From positions 1 to 14,532 of the forward strand of contig DMJJ01000258.1 in assembly GCA_003452185.1 (NCBI GenBank): a DNA stretch of 14,532 nucleotides, written 5' to 3'. Positions 1 through 9,800 of the stretch are shown here, piece by piece. Numbering within the stretch: the stretch's first letter is position 1; each line of letters opens with the position of its first letter. Under the pieces are notes generated by a model. The model saw only the letters and a list, made by a program, of their open reading frames with translations. It was not told the origin of the DNA and ran no database searches. Source of the stretch: Verrucomicrobiales bacterium. GTDB taxonomy: Bacteria; Verrucomicrobiota; Verrucomicrobiia; Limisphaerales; UBA11320. The position numbers and the translations under genes were made by a program.

Positions 1-867
1 CGAGCTCCGCTCGGTATCGGTCGCCGGGTCGTAATGGGCAAACTCATCCCCGGGGATCCCCTTCAGGGTGAGCTTCTCCACCTTGTCAGTCCGGGTGGTG
101 TTGATCTGGAGGACGCCGGCGAGTTTCAGGTCGATGCCAACGTTCTTAAGCCCCTCGAGGTTCGTCTCGAGCTTCATCACCCCCCAGAGCTTCGGAAGCT
201 GGATCCCGTTGAGGAAGCTGTCGGACGGGACGTTCACACCGAGGTCGTGGAGGAGCTCGGCGGGGGTGACGGCGTCGGGATCGACCACCTGCCGGATCTC
301 GGTCTTGAAGGTCTCCTGCAACAGGACGCGGTTGAAGATCGTGAGCCCGGCGCCGGTCCGCCCCTCGTGGGCCATGAGGGCCGCCCCGGGCGAGAGGTTG
401 GCGTCGGGGAAGAGGGTGCTGTTGTAGAGGGAGGTTCCGCCGATGATTGCGTTGAACCCGGTCACGACGGCGGCCCGCTTGGCCGCCAGGGTCGAGCCGG
501 CATCGCTGAGCGTCGTCCGGGTCCCTGCCGAGAACTGGTTCCAGAGGCTCAGGGAGACCGGGTCCGCATGGGCCGTCAGCTTGGAAACGAGGCCTGGCAG
601 AGTGGCGTCGGCAAAGTCGGCGTCCGTGAAGAGCGGCGGAACATTGAAGGTCAGGGAGTTCGGGACCTGGAGGATGAACCGCCCGGACACAGAGGCCAGG
701 TTGCCGAGATAGATGACGCGGAATGTCCCGTCGAAATCGAGCTGGAAGCGCCCGTTGGTCGGGTCGGCCTGGAACAGGACGTGACCCCGGACCGAGAAGA
801 TCGGCTCGGGGAGGAGTCCGCCGGCGTCGAGCGTGATCCCGCCCGAGAGATCGATGTAGAAGACCTT
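1..867 (-). other. C-terminal-side beta and mixed region, continues beyond the window
   Basis: Residues 4556-4844. It starts KVFYIDLSGGITLDAGGLLP, then SVRGHVLFQADPTNGRFQLD, FDGTFRVIYLGNLASVSGRF and ILQVPNSLTF. A more mixed stretch follows (DADFADATLPGLVSKLTAH, SLSLWNQFSAGTRTT, TLAAKRAAVVTGFNAIIGG) that looks partly helical. Beta sequence then resumes with KLWGVMKLETNLEGLKNVGI and VEKLTLKGIPGDEFAHYDP. The G-H-V-L-F-Q-A-D/N-G-R-F-Q-L part resembles G-K-V-D-L-F-I-S-T-D-G-K-I-L-I at about 2844-2990. No named domain was recognised, and the end of the gene is not in the window. Confidence 0.5.
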
Positions 868-3800
868 CGGGGAAGGCCTCACCGTGATCGCCGCGGAGCG
901 GGCTGCGGCCACATTCCCGGCGCTGTCGGTCCACGCCCCCAGGGTCATCGTCACGGCCCCGGCACGGAAGGTGGTCGGCGGGGTGTAGCGCACCCTGGCC
1001 GACCCGTCCACGGGATCGACGCTGGCCAGGGTTCCCTGGAGGTTGATGCTGTTCACCACCCCCAGTCCGGAGAGGTTCAGCATCGGGAGGGCCCCCGCAG
1101 GGATCGATGCACCCGTCGTGGGCAGCAGGAGCACCTCGATGTAGGGGGAGGTCGCCCCCTTGTCAAAGAAGCCCGCGGCCTGCCCCTGGTCGAGATTGTT
1201 CAGATTGCCATCCACCACCACCGCCCCGTCGACAAGGTTGCTGAACGACCCGGTCGGGGCGACCAGGGTGAAGGTCTCGGTCTGCTCGAGGTTGGTGACT
1301 CCGGTCGCGTCGTTGAAGCTCCCCGGGAGGAACCGCACCGTGACCAGCCCCGCCTTGGGGGTTCCGCTCAGGGCATACCGCCAGGTGTTCGTCCCGGCGA
1401 GGGCCCCGGGCTGGGTCGGCACGCCCGCCACCGTGAGCGCGGTGCCATCCGCGAGGGTCACCTCGATCTCGGCGGCGGCATCGGTGAGGGAGGAGGCGCT
1501 GATGGTCGTGCCGGCGGCGGGATTGAAACGGACATCCAGGTAGTAGTTGGCGGCCTGCCCGAACACCGTCAACCCGACGAAGCCGGCATTGCGCGGGTTG
1601 ACCAGGTCGGCGGTCGATCCGTCGATCGTGAAGCGGAGGGACGTGGCCACGCTCCCCAGACCGGTGCTCTCGACCATGGCGTTGTCGGCAAACTGGAGCT
1701 GAACCTCACCAATCTTGAACGCGCCGGCGAAGGTGTAGCGGTAGGTGCGGCTGCCGTCATCACGACGGAGAAGAAGCTTGTCGGCCCCCGAAACCTGCTG
1801 GTGCTCGACATAGTAGCTGGTGGTGCCATCGACCACTTTCCAGACCTGGCCGGCCGTGACCTGCTGCAGCGTGGCACCGGCGTGGAGGGCATTCAGTCCG
1901 AGGAACCCGCCCTGGACAGCGGCCGGGAGAGTCCCGGCATCCAGGGAGGAGAGGAGGGATGCAGTCGCATCGACATCACCCACGAGCTTCCCGCGTCCCA
2001 CGAGGGCCGGGGTGCCCGAGAGGGTCGCGGTGCCGAGGCCGACGCCTGAGAGTGTCGGGGTCGGCGGCGAGAGGCCCAGCACCGCACCGGCGGACTGGCT
2101 CGGGGTGAAGATCACGTCGACCGACATCCGGCTCGTGATGTCGGTGATTTTCACCCGTCCACCATCGGCAGGGTTGAGCAGCGACACCACGGGGCCGGCA
2201 ATCGTGAAGCCCTGGGTGAACTCCGTGTTGGTGGTGCGCGGCGAGGCGCTGTCCGCGGGATTGGGGGCCGCGCCCCAGGTGTTGCCATTGAAGGTGACCT
2301 GCACGGTCCCCGCCCCCCAGTGGAACCCGGGGTTCGTGATGTGGTAGCGGAACCGCTGGATCCCGAGGGTCTGCAGGTTCCCCTGCGTCGTGTCGGTCAC
2401 GGGGGTCACTTGGGAAAGCCCGTTCGGATCGACGGTCGTCTGCAGGGGCACAGGCGTCGGGTCGAGCGTCAACGTCGTGGTAGTCCCATCCGTACGATGC
2501 AGCACGGCCGAGATCTCCGGGGTGCCGGCGTCCAGGATCGATCCGTAGTCGAGCTGCTGGAGGGCGCCCGGCGTGTAGAAGACATCGATGTAGTACGACC
2601 CGCCGTCCGTCGCCCCGTTCAACCGTCCGGCATCCACCACCTCCCCGTTGCCCGGGAAGGTGAGGCCGCCGCTGGTCGAGGTGTCGGTGCTCAGGGGCTG
2701 CGAGACAACGACCGGGACGGAGACATCCGCACCGGTATCGTCCTTGAACCCCATCTTGAGGCGGCCGTCGAGCGTGAGCAGGCGGACCTGGTCGGGGAGA
2801 TCAGCCAAGAAGAGGACCACGGCGCTCCCGCTCGCAATGTTCGAGAGGTCGGCGTAGAGCCGGGCGCTGGTGCTGATGCTGTCGTTCGCGAAGTTGAGCT
2901 TGCCGACGATCAGGATCTTCCCGTCGGTGCTGATGAAAAGATCGACTTTCCCGTTGAACACGGCACGCGACGTGTAGACGTCGAACAGGGTGGCCGATCC
3001 CTTGATGAGCATCGGGGAGGTGAACGCCGCGGCGAAGCCGCTCTGTCCCGGGTTCGCCTGGAGGGCCAGGTGCTGGTGCAGGACCTGATCCTTGACGCTC
3101 GCCAGCCAGTCGGCGGCGTTGGGCGTGCTGGAGACGTTGAAGTCCCGGAGCTGCGACGGTTCGTCCAGTGACGGGAGAGTCTTGAAGAACTCCACCCGGG
3201 CGGAGAGCTCGCCGATCGCCAGCCCGATCTGCGGGACGATGATGATGCCGCTCGGGATGCTCACGCTGATGAAGACCCCCAGGGGGCCAAGCTCGCTCAG
3301 GGCGAACTGGATGTGCAACCCGAGCCCGGCAACCTTGAACCCACCCTCAACCCCCACGAAGAAGATCCGGTCATCCGGCTCGCTTGAGTCGGAGCTATCC
3401 ATGATCTTGCCCCCCTTGACCCGGAGGATCCCCCCGATGAGGGCCGCATCCAGGTCGCCGCCAAAAAGGCTTCCAGAGACCGAGACGCCGAAGGAATCGA
3501 TCTGGGTGATGGGGAACTTCCCCTCAAGGAGGAGCTTGGGCCGGATATGCACCCCCTCGATCGCGCCGGAGAATTTGAGCCCGCCGACCGAGGGGAGCCC
3601 CGTCACGCTGACAGAGAGGATGAGGTCGAAGTCGCTCGGATCGACCAGCAGGTGGGCCCACTGGATTCCGACCGAGTTGATCTTGACCGGGAGCCACGAC
3701 GGCCAGCCAAGCGATCCCCCGTCGGTGGAGTTGAAATTCAGGGTGACGCCGAACCCCTTGGTCGGGTCGTTGGGGTCATCGGGGTGGAAGGTTCCGCCGG

Positions 3801-6800
3801 GGTCGAATCCGAAGTTTTGGGCCTCGCCGCCGATCTGGAGCGGGCCGGCCTTGACCTGGGCCCCGACGGCACCGAATTGGACGAGCCGGAGCTTGTCCTT
3901 CGTCGCCTGCGGGGTGGAGGGGTTGCTCCAGGCATCGAGGGTGCTGGTGTCGATCGTGAAATCCTTGGCGGAGAGGATCAGGAACCCGCCGAAGGAGACC
4001 GTGAGGGTATCGGCCTTGAACTTGAAGTTCGCAGCCCCGCCCGTGAAGGCCGCCGTGTCGAGCTCGACGCGCAGAGCCTCGGTGTTCTGGGTTCCGTCAG
4101 CGTTGACGTCGTCCGAGGTGTCCCGGTCGGTGATCTTCCCGCTCACGGCTTTTCCGGGGAGGAAGTTCACGCCCCCGGTGGCGAAGAAGATCGACCCATG
4201 CACTGAGAGGCCGCCGTCGAAATTGACCTCGAAGTCCCGCACTCCCGCCCGGATATCCGCGAATTCGAGGATCCCCTCGATCCCAATGACGCCACCGGTC
4301 CCCGCCCCCAGGGTGCCGGCGGTCTCGCCAGCCTTGGGGGCGCCCCCGTAGACGATGGTCGCCTCGCCCAGGGTGAATCCGTTCTGCCTCACCACCAGGC
4401 CCGGGATCACCCCGCCGGGGGTGGTCGTGGGGGCGATCGATCCGGTGAGCCCGAACTTGGGGAAGCTGATGCTCGCGGAGTCGATCCTCACGAGCTCCTG
4501 TTTGCTGTCCCCCGCGGGGTCGTACTGGACGGTGATGCCGTTGGCTTTCGCGATGAACACGTTCGGGTAAGCGGCGTAGAGGGTGGCGACGCTCACGCTG
4601 AACTTGCCCGTGGTCGAGACGCTGAAGTTTCCGGGGAGGCCGACCGCGATGTCGAACCGGGCCTCGATCCCGCCGAGCAGCAGCTGGAACCCGCTCGACC
4701 CCTGCGACGCGGTCTGGGTGCCGGTGTTGCCGGAGCCGCCGAGGTTGAGCGACGCCGTGGTGGCCCCGATCGCCACGGTGATGATGAGCTTGCCGTTCGA
4801 GAACCCAAGGTCGGCGATCTCGATGGTCGGCTTCTCAATCTGCACCGGCCCCAGGGTGATGGTGGAGCTTGAGGAGCCGCTGCCGGCCTTCGCAGCATCG
4901 AGGATGACCTTCTCGGTCTTGGCCAGGTTCTTGACCCCGTTCTTGTCGGCAAAGGACCCGGCGTTAAAGGAGACGGTGAACTCGCTGGCCGCCGGGGCCG
5001 GGAGGTTGGAGCTGGTCTTGGTCCCGTTCTGAATGTCGCCATTGTTGGCATTGACTACCTCGGCGCCGGAGAAGAGCGGGGTGTTGTCGCCCGGGTTGGC
5101 ATCGACCAGGAAGTAGCGCCACGTCCCCTTGCCCACCTGGATCGGGGCTCCCGGGGCCAGGCGCGCGTCGAGGAGCCCGGTCTGGCCGGCGGCGTTCAGA
5201 AGGGTGATCTCGTCCCCGTCAATGGTGGTGGGATCGATGTCAACGCTCGTCCGGCTGGTGAACTTGACATCGATGTAGCGCTGGGCGGCCAGGGTGACGG
5301 GGTTCACCGCGACGCCGCCGCCCGGGTTCACCAGGGTGGCCGTCGGGGGAGCGGGGAGCGCCCCGTCCGCGCCGCTCTGGCTGGGGTTGAGCCCGCTGCC
5401 GGCTCCAAACGAACCGCTCGGCACGTAGGCCACGAAGGACTGGGTGGAGGTCACCGGCTTGCGGGGCGTTCCGGCCTTGTCCTGCCAGCTGCCCCCCTGG
5501 AACTCCACGGCATACTCGGCATCCTGGGTGAGCGATCCCGTGAAGCTGTAGCGATAGGTGTTGCCGGTCAGCCGGACGGCGGTGACGGTCCCGAGCTCCG
5601 AGGTGACGTCGGCCCCTCCCCGCAGGAGTTTGAACTCGGCTCCCGGGTCGGTGATGGAGGCCTCGTCGAGGCCCACCCCGTTCACGTCGTTGAACGTGAT
5701 GTCGAGATACCGGCGGGGGTTGAGGAGGGCGCGGCTGATGACCCCGCCGTTTCCAAGCGACGCGAGGTCGGCCGTCAGCGGCTGCCCTCCCGCCCCCGAG
5801 AGGGTGAGGGCAACGTCGAAGAACTTCACGGTGTTGATCCGGAAGTCGGCGAGACGGAACCCCTCGCTCCCGCCAACCCGGAAGTCGGCGTTGCCGCTGA
5901 TCTCAAACACCGACGTCGATCCGGAGTAGATCTTCAAGGCCGCACCGGTTGCGGGCGTCAACCCCGTGACGCGGATGTCCGCCACGCCCCCGGCCTCCTG
6001 CGTCACGTAAACCTTACCGCTGAGCTCGAAGACCGGCAGGCCGTTTTGGTCGAAGTGAATCCGGACCCCGGCGGAGAACTGCGGGATATCCGAGGCGTCG
6101 GGGAAGGAGAGCGAGAGATTGGTGTAGGTGTTCTCCCCGGTCGTGGCGTTGACGGCGGTGACCACCGGGATGGTGATCGGGGTGGTGATCGCCTGGCCCG
6201 TGCGATTCAAGCGCAGGCCGAACGTGGCGGCGGCGTCGCTCAGCGCGATGTCGAGGCCGTCCAATCCCAGGAACCCGATCGACCCCTGCCCGTCGAAGGC
6301 AAACTTGCCGGCCTGCGCCCCGCTGGTGAACACCACCAGGGCGAGCCGGATGTTCGAGACCAGGAGCCCGACGGCGTCCGGGTTGGTGCCCCCGCCCGGG
6401 AGCCGCGAAGGGCCCTTGCCGAGGAACACCTCGGCATTGGCTGCGCCGACCAGGAATCGGCCGTTATCGCGCGTGACGGTGATGTCACCCCGGAAGTCGA
6501 CTGCGTTGGCGATCGAAAGCGTGATGCCCGTCCCGGCTACCTGAAGGAACGGGATCCGCGCGCCGCTGCCGTCAGTTCCGGGGGAAATCTCCGTCGCCCC
6601 GAACACCAGCCGCTTCTGCTGCCCCGCGACGACCACCGTCCGGTTGATGGCGGAGGTCATCTGGTTGATCCGCAGGGTCATGGTGGCCGAGAGGGTGAAG
6701 CCCGGGACTCCCACCAACTGCACCTGCCCGCTGATGAACCCGGCGCGCTGCCCGTTCTGCTCGACGAAGAGGGCCTGGCCGTTCGTCAGCTCAAGCCCGA

Positions 6801-9800
6801 CGCTCGAGGCGGTCGAGGGGAGCGGATCGCCGATGAAGACGTGAACGTTGGTCCCGGTGATGACCTGGACGGTGTTCGCCCCCTCGGTCGCGTTTTGGAA
6901 TCCGAACACCCCGCTGATCTCAACCCCGGGGAAGGAGAGGTTGAGCGTCGTCTCGATGGCGAAGAGGGGCCCGGCGCCGACGTTGATCGACCCGAACGTC
7001 CCCGTCACGTTCACCGCCTGGCTGGAGGTGTTGATCAGCAGCTTGACCGTGGCCCCGGCATTGAAGCTGCCAAACCCCGCGGTCGCCGTGAAGGAGAGGG
7101 CCGCGGCGACCTGCCCGTTTTGGAGGACGAGGATCCCGGAAGCGTTGCTCAGTGCGTTGGTCAACCCTGCCGGGAGGGCTCCCGTGCCCGTGGCACCGAG
7201 CGAGGTGATGCTGATCCCGGTCGCGGAGATGGTGACCATCCGTCCGCCGCCCGGCTGGGTGGTCTGCTCGAACGCGATTTTCCCGTGCAGGGTGGTGTCG
7301 AGCACCTTCAAGTCCACCGGATTGGCCTCGGCATGGATGTAGAGGCCGGCCGGGAGGGAAAGGGATACGGTCTGCGTCCCGATGGCGAAACTTTCGTTGA
7401 CGGAGGTCGGGAGGGTGTTGAAGGAGAGGGTGAACTTCCCGCTAGCCTGGAGCGAGGGGATGTTCTGGAGGGTGAGTCCGACCGTGATCTGGCCGGCCAC
7501 CCCGGCATCCGTGATCAGCAGGGCGCCAAAGTCGCCGGCTCCCTGCTGCAGGACGACATAATCGGTGGTGCCGTCGCCGAGGGCCACGCGGAGGTTGGCC
7601 ACCGAGGCCTTCACGATCGGGGTGCCCGACTGGGTCGTCGTCTTTGCAAACTCGAAGTCGCCCTTCAGCCCAAGGGACCCGGCCACCGTGACCTGGAGTC
7701 CCGTGACCGCCAGGCGGAGGAGGGGCGCGGCCGAGGTTCCCGCTCCCATGCCAAGGGATCCCCCGTTGACATCCCCAACGGTGATCGACTTGGGCGCCGC
7801 GCTGAAGTCGGTGCCGGTGGTATTATACTGGAACCGGACCGAGGTCGCGGTGGCGTTCAGGAATCCCGCCCCCGACAGGGTCAACCCTCCCGCCGCATCC
7901 AGGGCAACCGTTCCATCCCCCTTGAGGAGCAGGGCCAGCGTGCCGCCGTTGAGCCCGACCGAAAACCCTCCGACCGAGAGGGCGGCGCCAACCCCCTGGG
8001 CCGCGATGTGGATCTCCGCGGAGGCCCCGGTCCCGGAGCGCTCAAACCCATAGCTTCCCGTGAGGGTGATGAAGTTCGCGGCGGTCAGGGAGACCGTCCC
8101 CTTGATCGCCACAAAGTTGAACTGCGGCGCCGAGGTGAACGCGAGAGTCGTGCCGCCGATGCTGGCATTGACGGCGGCTCCGGTCGTGTTGAACAGGAGG
8201 GCCAGCCCGCTGGCGCTGAAATCGAGACCCGGCAGCCGGGTGACGCCATCGGCCCGGGTGATCGCAGCCGTCCCGATCGAGAGGCTGCCGGCGGCCCCGG
8301 AGCCCTGGACCAGGATGGCTCCATTGATCTGGGAGAACGCCGCCTGCACCCCGGAGGCCCCGCTCCCCACGGTCAGGCTCGTGGCGGCATTCGCCACGGA
8401 AATCTTCATCACCGGGGTGTTGGCCACCCCGTTCACCGTCGTGGTGCTCCGCTCGAACCCGAACCCGCCAACCACCTGCGTGACGATCGGTCCCGTGGTG
8501 ACATCGAGCTCGAGATGCCCCGTCACGGCGAAGAACGAGAGGCGGTCGGGCGCCGAGTGATCGAAGCTCACCCCATCGACGGTGGCCGCCGCTGCGGCGT
8601 TCGTGGTGTTGAACTCGAGGGCGGCGTCCGTCACGGCACCGCGGGTGATGCCGGGAATGCCGCTGAGCGTCAGGTTGGCGACTGCGAGCTTGCCGGCCAC
8701 CCCGGCTCCGTTGGCAAGGAAGGCCCCCGTGATCCCCGAGGCGGAGATCGTCGGCGCCGAGGCCCCCAGGCTCACCGCGGCCTGCCCGCCCGAGACCCCG
8801 ATCTTCATCAGGGTGGTGTCGGTTCCGTTCACCTTCTGCGTCGAGCGCTCGAAGGTGAAGGTGCCGCCAAGGGAGGCGCTCGCCCCGCCACCCAGGGCGA
8901 GGGAAAGATTCGTCGTGCCGCCCAGGCGGAGGAAGTTCAGACGGTCGGGGGCGGTGTCGTCGAACGGCACCGGCCCGTCGGCCACCGCGACTCCCACTCC
9001 GGTGGTGTTCATCTCCAGGAGCCCGCTGGTGACCGCTCCCTTGCTGAGCCCCGGGATGCCCGAGAACGAGAGGTCGGCCACGGTCAGCTTGCCCGCCACA
9101 CCGGCAGGGGTGAAGAGGAAGCTCCCGTCGACCCCGCTCGCGGAAAGCGTGGCAGGCCCCGCGGTGAGGGAGGCCGAGGCCCCGGAGGCCGAGAGGCGGG
9201 TGACGCGGGTCGAGACCCCCGCGATCATCATGTTCGACTGCTCGAAGTCGAAGGTGCCCGTGGAGTTAAAGAATCCGCCGAAGGCGACATTCAGCGTTCC
9301 GTGGGCCCGGAGGAGGCGGCCCGCAGCCCCGGCGAAGTCGAGATTGATGCTCGTCGCGGGCCCCGTGGAGACGGTGAGCGGGGTGGTTGCGAAGTCGGCG
9401 ACCGTGGCGTTGGCGACGCCGTTGTTGGCTCCCCCGCCCTGATTGATCGCGAGAGTCAGGCCGGTGCCGCTGGCCGTCAGGCCGGTGACTCCCTGAAGCG
9501 CCGCCGTGCCGACGTTGGCCTTCAACGCCACCCAACTCCGCAGGTCGGTGGCGGAGGTCCCAGCAGGGGCCTGACGCTTCATGAGCGCAAGGGCGAAGTC
9601 CATCCCGGTCAGGTTCAGCCCGATTGCGCCCGGCTGCCCCGCCGGGCCGTTCACGCCGACGAAGGCGCTCGCGTTCGAAGCCCCCAGGGTGAGGATCTCA
9701 ACAGGAACGCTCTCCGGCGTGGTGCCGTCCGTGACCGTGATGGTCCGGGAACTGCGTCGTTCAAACGCGAAGGCCCCCTGGAGCACAAGGTAGTTATAGA

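Larger units (their letters stand above)
2674..4884 (-). other. Long unclassified beta-rich region between two Ig-like clusters
   Basis: Residues 3217-3953, about 737 residues with no clear internal repeat. Landmarks are IEIADLGFSNGKLIITVAIG (about 4770-4830), VFIAKANGITVQYDP, GVIGIEGILEFADIRAG, GSIFFATGGVNFLPG, LGWPSWLPVKINSVGIQW (about 3660-3720), VSGSLFGGDLDAALIGG, FFVGVEGGFKVAGLGLHI and GKVDLFISTDGKILIVGKL. It is less repetitive and richer in aromatic and specific polar residues than its surroundings, so it looks like a true folded domain, not a stalk. From memory, similar stretches occur in other giant proteins, but I know no function or structure. Ig-like domains flank it on both sides. 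Confidence 0.55.

Noticed and set aside
50..60. Cloning-vector-like ccccggggatcccc sequence near the window edge
   Set aside because: It is in frame and reads as an ordinary part of the protein (GIPGDE), with beta sequence continuing on both sides.
34..2049. Plus-strand open frame of 671 codons as a real gene
   Set aside because: It has the same antisense register as above. The minus frame here encodes clear Ig-like domains with conserved signatures.
3211..3291. Transmembrane helix
   Set aside because: The segment holds two prolines, a glutamine and several serines and glycines within beta-rich sequence. Buried strands fit better.
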